Assembly (NCBI GenBank): GCA_034509735.1
Contig: JACGWO010000002.1
Coordinates: 26,583,636-26,647,635 of the forward strand
From: Sesamum alatum
Lineage: Eukaryota > Streptophyta > Magnoliopsida > Lamiales > Pedaliaceae
Length of the DNA stretch: 64,000 nt
Reading direction: 5' to 3'
Shown piece after piece: positions 1 to 10,391 of the stretch. The translations under genes were made by a program, and so were the position numbers. The notes under the pieces were generated by a model that was given only the letters and a program-made list of their open reading frames with translations, did not search any database and was not told where the DNA came from. Position 1 is the first letter of the stretch. Each line of letters begins with the position of its first letter.

Positions 1-3000
1 CTCTGCAGCCGAGGGGTAATCGGTAGATACCTAGGAATGGCATACGGGGACTTCTTGCGTTCAGGATTTCTGTCCCTGGTGGGCTTGTACCTAGCGTCTC
101 CATAGAACTTGCAATATTCCAAATCAAAATCATCCTTCCAGTACAACATGCAACCGTTTTTGCAAGCATCAATCTTCTGAACTGGTAAACCCAATTCTCT
201 TATCAATTTCTTCGTATTGTAATAATCGGCGGGGAAAGTGTGATTGCGGGGCATTACAGTATCAGCCCACTGGCATAACCGATCATATGTATGCTCGGAA
301 AAACCCCATTCGGCCTTGATATTCACCAAAGAGGCAATTGACGCCAACTGAGAGGTGGTGCAGCCATTCCGCAAAGGTTGGTCTGCAGCATGAAGTACAT
401 CAAAAAAATGGTCTGACAAGCCAGACACATAATCATAGGGCCCCGAATCGTAATATGAACTAGGACCCACATCAGATGGACAATACCGAGTACCATCATC
501 AGTCGGTCCCTCTTGGTTGTACGAAGACTAGAATGATGGCCCGGCGGCATCGAATACCATCCTCTGCATCCAATCCATCTGAGCCGCATCACCCCAATGT
601 TAACTACCTCCTCCTGAACGGGTGGCGTTTGCTGCTGCTGCACAGCGGGCGCTATCAATGCTTCAAAGTATTCCTGCACCCTCTCCACACCATACGAAGT
701 CCAATTGTAATACTCTGGCTTAAATCCTTTCATACACAAATCAAAATTTACCTCGTCTGGTGTTTTGAATGTTAGAATAGGTGACCATGTAAGCCAATTT
801 TGGCAGGAATATGTAACCTATGTCTAGACAATTTCAGGTGTTTGATAAATCATTAATGAATAAAGAAGTGAATTTCATTTGGCATCACTTTGTTTGTGTT
901 CACTTATATTTGTTTTCCATATATGTTCACTACGCAAACAAAGCCCACGGACTGAGAATCAATTTCGGGGACTGGGACTACGCTTGGAGGTAGGTCCATG
1001 AAATCAGTCTTCCCGAATCAGTCCGGAAATCTCCAAGTCAAGGAATCCCGAAAAATGGGTACCGGGATTCGATTTGAGACTTGCACTAAGCACCTGCTGT
1101 CGTGTTTCATCGACGGGTGACGAGGGTCGTCTAAGCAGTGTTAGTGGGTTAGCATGCTAGGACGCAACTGACTGAGGTGACTCGCGGGAACCGTCTTACG
1201 GAGGACCTTGAGTATGGTCAGCAAGGTATGACGTGTATTCCCGGTTCCAACGGTACAGGCCAAGTCCTTTGACTTGAGGAATTGCTCAGTTTACCTGTAC
1301 GTTAGGGCTGTATCTTAGATATGGTGAGAGATTGCCAGAATTCTCTTTGGTAGTCATAAGCCATGTCTAGTACAGTTCTGGTGTACAAAGTGACAGTAGT
1401 TTCCAAGAAAGGATCTGTCTCCTGCCAATAGGTATTGACAGTTGAGTCTCATGTATGCTCTGTGTCTTGTCCCTAAAATCTGTGGCCACAGTAACTGAAC
1501 AGAAGGGAAGGATTCCCTTGCGGCGTTTAGTGAGGACAGACCGACACTTAGGTCCAAAATGGGTACCTGCATTATCCGTGCCCTAGACTCTAAGTGATGA
1601 GACCGAAGACAGAAGGACAAGTGTACTGTTAGAGCCTAAATGTTCATCCCTGAATATTTCACCTAGTCTCTAGTGCCATGGACCGTTGCTAGATGGCCAG
1701 CCATGGTAACGGAAGGATTCTAGGAATCCGACCAAGTCTAGCTGAAAGGTGAACCCAAAGAGTCACACACTATCCACACACATTTAGATATTTAATTAGG
1801 AATTAAATATTGGAGTGAAGGAATGATTAAATTGGATTTAATCGGGTCCTTTATTTTTTCTTGGAGAAATAATTCCTTCTATTAGATATAAGGAATTAAA
1901 TTGATAAATTAGATTTATCAAAGGGATTTATTTAATGGGCTTAAATAATATTTATATTTATTTTAGCCTCTTGGAAATATTTAAATAGGTTTTTAAATAT
2001 TCCATTAAATTAAATTAAATCAACGGTGAGATGAATGGGAGAGATGGATGGCTAGGATTATTTTGACTAGGTCAAAACACTACTTTGACTAGGACTTTGA
2101 CTAGGTCAAAATCCTAGTCAAAATAGAGTTCTTGAAAGAGGAGTTTAAAGAGGATTAGACTCCTCTTCTATATAAACCCCTAGCATCCTACAAGTTGAAG
2201 GATGATGAAACTCCAACACACACACTACAACACACACACACGGATTCTCTCTCCCTCTCTCTCGTCCGATTCTCTCTCCCTCTCCAAGAAATATTTTCTT
2301 GGTTCTTTTTGTTCTTGGAACATTAAGAACTTGATGAATCAATACCATTAATCAATAATGTGTTATTGATTCATCCACTCCAAAAACATAAACTTGTTCG
2401 TTGCTAGCACGACGTGCAAGATACGTGGGTGGATCGTGTGTCACGATTTAGAGGGTCTCAAAGACGAGATCTTGGTGCAAAACGGGGAACAACGCTTGTA
2501 GCCGTTGAAGACGAAAACGACAACGGGTAGGTCTCGTTTTAATTTTTCGTCCTCTCTTTAATTTCCAACCCTATGGCCTCCATGATTTATTTTGTGTTAT
2601 TCGTTCATGAGATACACCGAACGCCCGGGAAATTTCAAAGGCACACCCTTTGAAACGTGTTTTAATTTAAAAGCATGTTTAAATTCCGTTTTAATTTTTA
2701 ATTATACCGCGCTTCCGCATTCGCGTTTTTCCCGGGACGATCCACAATTTCTTTCATTGAACCGTTCGTTTTTGCACTTCCGGCAGGGACACTTAATCTT
2801 GTCCCCGTCCATATATGCACGCTGAGACTGGGCCCATTCTAAAAATTGTTGTAACACCATCCTCAAACTCCAGCGTCACACCCAGGACGTCTAGATCATA
2901 CATCCATTTGCTCGACTGTCTTAACATGATTGGTCCTACGTATAATTCACAACAATACGCAATTAAATGATGAGAGTAAATTATATATATAAATGTATAC
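1..3000 (-). pseudogene. tnp2-type CACTA transposase, N-terminal part, interrupted
   Basis: This encodes the first part of a TNP2-like transposase, the protein that binds and cuts CACTA termini. The gene runs leftwards. A transposase-associated domain (SKWMYDLDVLG, about 2793-2960) is followed after the inserted LTR by a segment containing PEYYNWTSYGVERVQEYF (about 640-740). Then come glutamine- and proline-rich stretches and the start of the tnp2 core (FSEHTYDRLCQWAD-like, about 240-320, and the conserved CKNGCMLYWKDD region, about 140-180). The reading frame is broken by the 1987-bp solo LTR and by small indels. The rest of the gene is outside the window. It is non-functional as it stands. 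Confidence 0.85.
770..2756 (+). mobile_element. Solo LTR of a copia-type family (variant A)
   Basis: A 1987-bp segment starts TGTTAGAATAGG and ends TTTCA. It is flanked by perfect 5-bp duplications, ttgaa at 765-769 and ttgaa at 2757-2761, inside the tnp2 gene of CACTA-1. The sequence is related along its whole length to the LTRs at 6243-8222, 10392-12620 and 37350-39576; the last of these sits directly downstream of copia RNase H. There is no internal retrotransposon sequence, so this is a solo LTR left after recombination between two LTRs. Sites inside it include a plausible TATA box (tatataaac, about 2170-2178) and a CA/CT-rich stretch (about 2215-2285). Confidence 0.93.
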
Positions 3001-3049
3001 ATGCAAAAATAACAGAATTTTGCATACTTACCTGAGTAAAACACCTATC

Positions 3050-3834
3050 AATATCCATGCAAAATTCGCGCTCGGTAATTGATATGTTCGATTTTCCGTA
3101 TAAAGAATCAAGGGAGGGAGTTACAACAAAATGAGTTGGAGAGTAAGTATAAGAACAATGACAAAGAAGGGGAACATATATATAGAAAATATTGGAACGG
3201 GTATTGGAATATTATTTGGAACACAAAACTAGCCATTGAAATATAGCCGTTGTTCCATCTTTAGGAACGGTCTTAGGAGAGGAAACGAGAACGGTAATAT
3301 TACCGTTGTAATATAGTCGTTAGCGCATATTAGGAACGGTATGAGGCACACCCAAAAGGACCGTTCCTACTTGGAGTACAATTTGGAACAGTACTTGTAA
3401 CAATATTGCACTTACTATATACCCATAATTTGGAACGATAATTGTATTACATTTTTCCCATGGGGTAAAAGGGTCTTCTGTAGGACTACATGCTGGAACG
3501 GTCAGTCCACCGGTCCAAATAGACCCTGTCTTTGGAACACATATAGTAATGGTAAGTGTTCCCGGTCGGCGTGCCATTCCAAATCTCACACATGTGTTCC
3601 AAATTGAAGTCCAAAATATATCAGGTCCCCTTTAGGAACGGTTGTAGGTGTACAAATTGGCTCACCATTTTTGGCACTCTAATAGGAAGGAACGGTCCGT
3701 TCCTATTAATTTGTATTACAGTTAGCACGACTGTGACGTCATCAACGGTTTACCTTTCCACAACTGTTCCTACAACCGTTCTTATTTGGAACGGTCGTCT
3801 CTATCCGTTCCTATTCCCGCATTTTTTTGTAGTG
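3050..3834 (-). repeat. CACTA-1 subterminal repeat region and terminus
   Basis: About 20 dispersed copies of GGAACGGT or GGAACGG, in both orientations, precede the terminus at 3834. Such short subterminal motifs are the binding sites for the TNPA-type protein in CACTA elements. This is also the 5' flank of the minus-strand tnp2 gene and so probably holds its promoter. The three bases after the terminus are tta. The matching target copy at the other end is outside the window. Confidence 0.8.
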
Positions 3835-3837
3835 TTA

Positions 3838-4838
3838 TGCTCTCGTGTATTCAGTAACCTACAGTTGTCTTGTTGGATCCTATCCAATGGACTATATAGC
3901 AAGCCTACTTTGTCCAACAAAGAGCTTTAGGACTTTTCCTCCTTCATAAAAGACTTGCAAATTTAATCAATTCGAATCGTCTATTGCTAGATTCCTCGAA
4001 CTTTCCAATTTTCTTATCTTTAATAAGAAAAAGAAGCCCTAGCCTCTTGCGGATGCCAAATCTATAAGTCGATCTTGATTAATCCATTTAGGTCATTTAA
4101 ATTTTGAGTATTCATAAACCCTTTTATGGGACAGTGTTCTAGGAATTTACGTGTAAACACTAGCAAACGTGAATCAATATTCAATAATTTTGTTGATCAA
4201 ATACGTATGAAATAAAATCTTTGTCCAACAAAGAAACATACTTTTGATCATGCTAGCGTTACGTAATTCCTATAAACTATCCTAACATGATCACGATTAT
4301 AGGCCTGACTATCCTCTAGTCCTTTTCAGCAATGGGCTTGCCATTATTAAATCCTAGAACTGTTCTTGGCTTTTTAATCCTTATCTCCTTCTGCAAACCA
4401 CCCGCAGATTTTATGACAAGGATGGTATCCAATATCAAAGAGAGTATAGTGATTATGTCACTACGCAATATCAAATTTTTACCTTCATTGGAAGGGGGTT
4501 CAGAACACTCCCTCTTCCAATGGCCCTCTTTACGGCAGTGAATGCACATGTTCTTAGGAATCTATGAACTTGACTGCTGAACCAATGTCCTCTTTCCTTT
4601 ACCTCAGCCATGCGGTGTAACAGGAACAACACTCGAAGTGCTAGCAGCTGATGTCACCTTAGCCCTCTTCTTCTTTTGGCGTATGGCACCCTTGCCTTTC
4701 GCTATAGAGGTTGAAGTCTCTCTTATTAATACCAATGGCGTAGATTTTACAATCGTTGCCTCGTACTAGACCAACATAATTATCAACCTATGAAGATCTC
4801 TTTCAAGCTCATTCATGTTGATAATATAATTATTAACC
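3838..4838 (-). pseudogene. Degraded Ty1/copia gag and GAG-pre-integrase fragment
   Basis: On the minus strand, 4316-4549 encodes a CCHC zinc knuckle (CIHCRKEGHWKREC) after a basic stretch. Upstream (4560-4835) is gag-like sequence containing NMNELERDLHRL. Further down, at 3880-3960, is a relic resembling the LFVGQS segment that joins the pre-integrase domain to integrase. Stops and deletions separate these pieces; protease and most of pol are missing. The fragment is bounded by the CACTA-1 terminus at 3834 and by an inverted LTR starting about 4840. The family resembles the copia element at 25141-26526, which has the same knuckle order and the FVGQS motif. Confidence 0.75.
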
Positions 4839-4839
4839 T

Positions 4840-5311
4840 ACTCGGCTCGGGAGAGGCGCGGCGGAAGCGCGGGATGTGTGTTATATAAAAAACGTAAAGC
4901 GTAAAATAAATGGAATAAAAGCATACATCAAATCATACATAATGGATCAAGGGGTGTGCCCTTGATTCTCCCGGTCGTTCAGTGTATCTCATGTTCAAGA
5001 AAGTACACAACATGGAGGCCATAGAATTTAGAGAACAAGAAACGTAAAGAGGAAACGTTACCCTCATAGTCTTCTTCATTCAGCTACATGCATTGTTCTC
5101 GTTTTGCCACCAAGATCTCAATGTAGAGACCCTCTAAATCGTCCACATGCTTCACCGGATAGTACCGAACTCTCGTCCTATCAAGAAGTTTTTTAGGGGA
5201 GAAGAGACATCAATACCACACTATTGATTAACGCTATCGATGTCTCTAATGTTCTACCTTGAATGAATCAAGAAGAACAAAGGAAAATCTTGGAGAAGTG
5301 AAGAGGAGGTG

Positions 5312-5349
<38 letters not shown>

Positions 5350-6242
5350 GAGATGGAAAAGTGTAGAGATTAGTTTGTGAAGTGTGTGTGTTTGAGTATT
5401 TATAAGGAATTATTATTCCTAATCCTACACAATCTCTTCCAAAGAGACACATCCTAATCAATTAGGGATTTGACCTAGTCAAATCCTAATTGACTTAAGA
5501 CATCACCTAGTCAAACCTCATCTAAGGATGAATGCTAGCCCTCCATCTCAAAACTTCTAGATCAAATCTCGTCCATCCATCCTTGATAGGCTTTATGGAA
5601 TGTGTCTATCTAAACTAATTTTAATAGTCCAAAGGTCCAACGGACTCTATATTAAATCTTATTTAATATTCCAAGCCCACTAATTAATTCTAATCTAATT
5701 AAAAGGCGCGCCCATGCTTATTAAATCCATAAATTCAATTTATGAACTCAATCCCGATTAATCCAATTAATCCATTAAGGCTTGAATCTCCAAGAAGTAT
5801 AATTTAATCCTTTTCCCGGAATTAATTCCCAATGAATTCCTTTCACATCCGGTGAAGCGGGTGTGATTCTTTAGGTTCACCTTCAGCTAGACTTGGACCT
5901 AGTTCTTGTTATCTCATAACCAAAGTAGTCCGTCACCATGGGTGGTCGTCTGACAATGGTCCATGGCACTAGAGACTAGGTGAATATATGGCGTGAACAT
6001 TTAGGCTCCGAGTTACATACAGGTACGGCCCTACTGTCGTCGATGTCCCGGTCTTAGTCTAGGGCATGGAATAGGATGTCGGTTCCTATCCTTGACTTAG
6101 GAATCTGTGCTTCAAACTTGAGATAGGTTTAACTCTACGATTGGCATAGGAAATCCTTTCCCACTCAATCAAGTGATATGGACATAGACTTTGAGAGTCT
6201 AAACCATCTCAGAGCACATAGGAGATCTCGCCGTCATAATCT
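4840..6242 (-). mobile_element. Inverted copia-type LTR (variant C), left part
   Basis: This is the reverse complement of the same LTR superfamily. It contains the block around ccatggcactagagactagg (about 5960-5980) and a counterpart of the GC-rich 3' end (ctcgggagaggcgcggcgg, about 4846). It is interrupted at 6242/6243 by a plus-oriented solo LTR and resumes at 8223. Reading the two parts across that insertion (without one aatct copy) restores a continuous alignment to the LTR at 10392-12620. The outer end near 4840 merges into copia gag sequence and has no clear terminal CA/TG, so its exact boundary is uncertain. Confidence 0.75.
5315..5347 (+). repeat. (GA)n microsatellite
   Basis: An uninterrupted run of about 16 GA dinucleotides lies inside the inverted LTR. 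In that LTR's own orientation it is a (CT)n tract downstream of the TATA-like box, in the same relative place as the CT-rich stretches of the other LTR copies. Confidence 0.95.
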
Positions 6243-8222
6243 TGTTAGAATAGGTGATCATGAAGCCAATTTGATTAGCCGAATGTAGCCTATGTCTGAA
6301 CAATTTCAGAGTTTTAATAAACTGTGATGAATAGAAAGTGATGTTCATCTGGCTTATACTTTGTCTGTGTTCACTTTACTGCTTTTTAACCGTTCACTGC
6401 ACAAACAAAGACCACAGACTGAAATCACATTTCGGGAGATTGGAACTATGCATTGGATGGTAGGTTCATGAAATCAGCTTCGCCGAATCAGTCTGAAAAT
6501 CTCCAAGTCAAGGAATCTCGAGAAAGGGTATCGAGAATCCACTTGAGACTTGCACTAAGCATCTGCTGTCGTGTTTCATCGACAAGTGACGAGGCTCGTC
6601 CATGCAGTGTTAGTGGATCAGCTAGCTAGGTGGCAGCTGACTGAGGTAACTCGCGGGAACCATCTTACGGAGGACCTTGAGTAGGGTCAGTTAGGTATGA
6701 CTTGAGTTCCCGGTTCCAACGGTACAAGTTGATCCTTGGACTTGAGGGATTACTATTTTCACCTGCACACCGTGCCTGTATATTAGGTATGGTGAGAGAA
6801 CCAAGTCATAGTTACTGAGTAGTCATAAGCCCTATCTAGTGCAATCAAGATGTGCAGCGTGACAGTGGATTCCAAGAGAGGATCTGTCTCTTGTCACAGC
6901 GCTGACAGTAGCGTCTCACCATACTTTGAGACTCGTCCCTTATGAATCTGTGGCCACAGTAACTGAATAGAAGGGAAGGATCCCAGTGACGATTAGTGAG
7001 GACGAGGCAACACTTAGGTCTAAGATGGGTACCTACATTTTCGTGCCCTAGACCCTAAGTGGTGAGACTGTAGATAGAAGGATAAATGTACTGTAGAGCC
7101 TAAATGTTCACACTACATATATTCACCTAGTCTATAGTGTCATGGACCGTTGTTAGACGGCCACCTATGGTAATGGACGAATTCCTATCATAGGATGATT
7201 GGGAGTTCGACCAAGTCTAGCTGAAGGTGAACGTAAAGAGTCACACACAATCCGCACACATAAGGTATTTAATTTAGAATTAGATTCGGAGAGATAGAAC
7301 GATCAAATTGGGTTTACTCGGTTCTAATTTTTCTTAGGATGTTGATTCCTTTAAATTAGATTTAAAGGAATTTAATCAAATTAATAAATTAGATTTATTG
7401 GAATTAATTACATGGGCTTAAAATAAAAATTATTATTTATTTTATTTATTTATAGCCCCATGGATTATTTAAATAGGATTTAAATATTCCATTAAATAAG
7501 TGGATGGTTGAGATTAAAGGGAGAGATGAATGGATGGCTATGATTGATTTGACCAATTCAAGGCCTAGTTTGACTAGGACTTTGACCTAGTCAAAGTCCT
7601 AGTCAAACTAAAGTTCTAAAGTTGGAGTTTGAAGAGGAATAGGATTCCTCCTCTATAAATACTCCTAGCGTTTCACTTTAAATGCGATGATGAAAATTCT
7701 ACACACACACACTCCTCTCCCTCTCTCGGCCATAACCCCTTTTCCCAAGAAAAATTATTTTGGTTCTTTTGTTAATACAATTGAACCTAAAGAGGATTGA
7801 TCACGTTAATTCATAACGTTTGGTCGATCTATCCTCTCTAAATTATATACACTTGATTTTTTGCTAGCACGGGGATCGAGATACGTGGGCGGATTGCGTG
7901 TACGATTTAGAAGGTCTCAATTCGAGATCTTGGTGCAAAACGGGAAACAACGCAAGTAGCGGTTTGAAGACTAAACGACAACTGGGTAGGTTTCTACGTT
8001 TTGTTGTTTCCAATTTCTAAAACCCTATGGCCTCCATGATTTGTATGTTGTTTATTTTAGTCATGAGATACACCGAATGCCTGGAAGGTTCAAGGGAACA
8101 CCCCTTGCACGTGTAGTTTTAATTCTTGTTTAAGCATGCTTTAAATTTTAATTATATTTTATACCGCGCTTCCGCATTCGCGTTCCTCCCGGGACGATTC
8201 ACACTCCTTTCGTAGGCTTTCA
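6243..8222 (+). mobile_element. Solo LTR, copia-type variant A, nested in an inverted LTR
   Basis: A 1980-bp segment starts TGTTAGAATAGG and ends gctttca. The 5-bp target duplications are aatct at 6238-6242 and aatct at 8223-8227. It is a close relative of the LTR at 770-2756. It lies in the opposite orientation to its host LTR (4840-6242 plus 8223-8790), which is therefore older. No coding sequence is present. Confidence 0.92.
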
Positions 8223-8790
8223 AATCTTTGACAAGGGATAGATCGTATCTTGAAATCCACCATCCTCTCTACGTACTCCAACTGCACTGAATAAGGCTTA
8301 TGATGGCCATGTATTGCAACACGATCACCGCTTGCCAGATTCAAGATACAACCTTCATATGTAAGTGACTGAATTCCTCAAGTCTGAGGACTAATCCCGT
8401 ACTATCGGAATCAGGAATACTAGTCATACCGACCAAGCCCGTGTGGCTTCCATATGACGATTCCCGCGTGTCACCTTAGTCAGCCGACACCCTTGTCAAC
8501 TAACCCACTAATATTGCATAGACGTCCAACGTTTATCACCGATGAAACACGGTACTCATCCAATGAATGCAATCCTTAGTGCAAGTCTCTATAGGACCCT
8601 CGATACCCAATCTTGAGGTCCTCGACTTGGAGTGTTTCAGACCTATCTACAGAAGTTCGTTCCAAGACTACCAACCTATGCGCAACCCAACTTCTTGGAT
8701 TCATAGGTCCGGTCTGTGGGCGTTTGTTGTGACATCGAAACCACGTTCAATTCTAGCAGTAAGCACAACAAACTCATCATTGTCAATGTT
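8223..8790 (-). mobile_element. Inverted copia-type LTR (variant C), right part
   Basis: This is the continuation of the inverted LTR that starts near 4840. It aligns in reverse with the 5' third of the LTR at 10392-12620, for example the block around atgaaacacggtactcatcc (8542-8561) and the caagtcgaggacctcg region. The expected terminal CTAACA is not visible near 8790, so the end is truncated or diverged. Confidence 0.7.
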
Positions 8791-9918
8791 GAATCTTGTG
8801 GGCTCGTGTGCGTGTAGGCGTGCGTCGTGCGCAGGCTGCGCATGCGCGCTGGGCATGCGCGCACCTGGCCGGCAGGGCTAGACCATTTTTCAGTTTTCAT
8901 AAATCTGATTTTCTATATTATTCTGGGAATGTTTCTGAACTGATTAACTGGGGCATTTTAATTTTGGTTGAGATTGGTTATTTCCTAGAATTAATGTTGC
9001 TTGTTAATTATGGAAAAGGATTTTCCAACAAAAATTATTTTGCATAGGTTATACCATTATCCAATGTTTGGTGTGTATATTTTGCATGTAATTTCTACAC
9101 TTATTTTATAGTATTGGATATCATTGATGTTTGAATAGCATATTTTTACATGAGATGTGTATTTATGCTATTTGCGTTAATTGGATTGACAAAGTATGAT
9201 CACAAAGCCCTTAGACTGCATGTATGGTTTATTTAAATTTATTTGTTGGGTTGGGGCATGCGTGCCTCTTTACATCTTCTTACCTCTCTCGTTTTTGCTT
9301 TGAAATAATAAGGCTTTCTTTCTCCCTCCTAATGTACTCCCCCTAATTTCTTATTGGAGTTTCTTATTTTTTATCATGTAATGAAAGTAGATTAGGAGTG
9401 AGGTTTTATTTTTGTAAATTAATAAGCTACAAGAGAAGACAAGCCCAAGGCGTTAGAGGCTAATGGAGGAGGCCATCAGTTGGCCACGGAGGATCCATGG
9501 AGAAGAGGCCTGGTGTAGGCCCATGATGGAGAGCCCAAGAAGACGAAGAGGATTTACAAAGCCCATTGCAAGTAATGGGTTATAAAATCTTGTAATAGCG
9601 TATGCCGACCCTTAGATTGACCATAGATCCACTGGGGGCTCAGTGGGCCGCATAGGTTTGGGCTTGTGATCATCCTACAGAGGTGTGGTAAGTTTTATTT
9701 TTCATGTGATGCATTTTATATACTTTGGGTATTCCATATGCTTCATGTATGTTTACATTTATGCTTAGAATATTCCTACAATTATGCATGCAAAACACTT
9801 ATTATGTGATGAGGTCTCGTTCTATTAAAATTCTCAACTTGCAGGAGAGGCTTCCTCTAATTTGTGTTATCCTGTAGGACAATAATATTAGTGCTAATAA
9901 AATCTTTAGTGAGAGTCC
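8791..9918. other. Non-coding stretch with a short GC-rich palindromic block
   Basis: No gene is visible. The first 80 bases (about 8796-8870) are unusually GC-rich and contain repeated gcatgcgcgc palindromes. The rest is ordinary AT-rich sequence. About 9430-9670 is purine-rich, with repeated aagcccaag-type words. It may be the LTR or leader of a diverged retroelement, but I cannot place it. Confidence 0.4.
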
Positions 9919-10275
9919 TTATAATGATGGTGCGAGTGTTGCAGTCAGCTACGGAGCTAGCCGGTCGGGCAAGGTAGTGTACCTTGGTGTTTTCAACATG
10001 AGGAATTTTGTGGAGCTGGTGGAAGCTCTTCAGCCGGCTCCTCAGCTCACCTATCTCTCAGAGGTATTCCTTCATCCTATCTTCTTGGACCTTGTATGTG
10101 CCTCCCACCTGGTTAGTCACTAGCTGGGAGTCGATGTAGGCAGTTACATTCTTGGCTCCTACATCGACTGCCATCATCATTCCTGCTATAAGGGCTTAGT
10201 ACTCAGCCTTATTATTTGAAGCCTTAAACTTGAATCTTAAAGCGTATTCCAGCTCGTCCCCTCATGCCTATCTAT
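9919..10275 (-). pseudogene. Ty3/gypsy (Tat-like) second RNase H domain relic
   Basis: Reading the minus strand from 10275 gives an RNase H segment: ELEYALRFKFKASNNKAEY, then a stop, then VTAYIDSQLVTNQV, a second stop, and finally VHYLARPASS. The order SNN-AEY, DSQLV-NQ, YLA-LAS is characteristic of the extra archaeal-type RNase H of Tat-lineage Ty3/gypsy elements. The two in-frame stops (about 10205-10215 and 10050-10060) show it is dead. Reverse transcriptase and integrase are not seen. The neighbouring repeat block (10276-12800) may be non-coding sequence of the same element. Confidence 0.8.
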
Positions 10276-10391
10276 AAGTCGCCTGCTAACGCAAACGCAT
10301 ACATAAGCTACTTGTTAGCGCATGCTCTATAAATCACCTACTGGCGCACACTCACACTTAACTTGCCTGTTGGGGCATGCCCATCTATAAG
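10276..10391. repeat. 26-30 bp tandem repeat, left half of a split array
   Basis: Four imperfect units, each starting with a form of aag/aaa/aac plus a cctg-like core and a gcgca-like core, run up to the solo LTR at 10392. The array resumes at 12621 with the same four unit types in the same order. Confidence 0.75.

Larger units (their letters stand above)
1..3834 (-). mobile_element. CACTA (En/Spm) transposon 1, partial, interrupted by a solo LTR
   Basis: A CACTA-superfamily DNA transposon whose transposase gene reads on the minus strand. The window starts inside it. Its right terminus is at 3834, where the plus strand ends in gcatttttttgtagtg, the reverse complement of a CACTACAAAAAAATGC terminus. 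Next to it lie many copies of the subterminal motif GGAACGGT and its complement (about 3180-3800). The interior is nearly the same as the tnp2 5' region of the second element (20800-22650), so both belong to one family. A complete solo LTR at 770-2756 splits the coding region. The other terminus lies outside the window. Confidence 0.9.
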
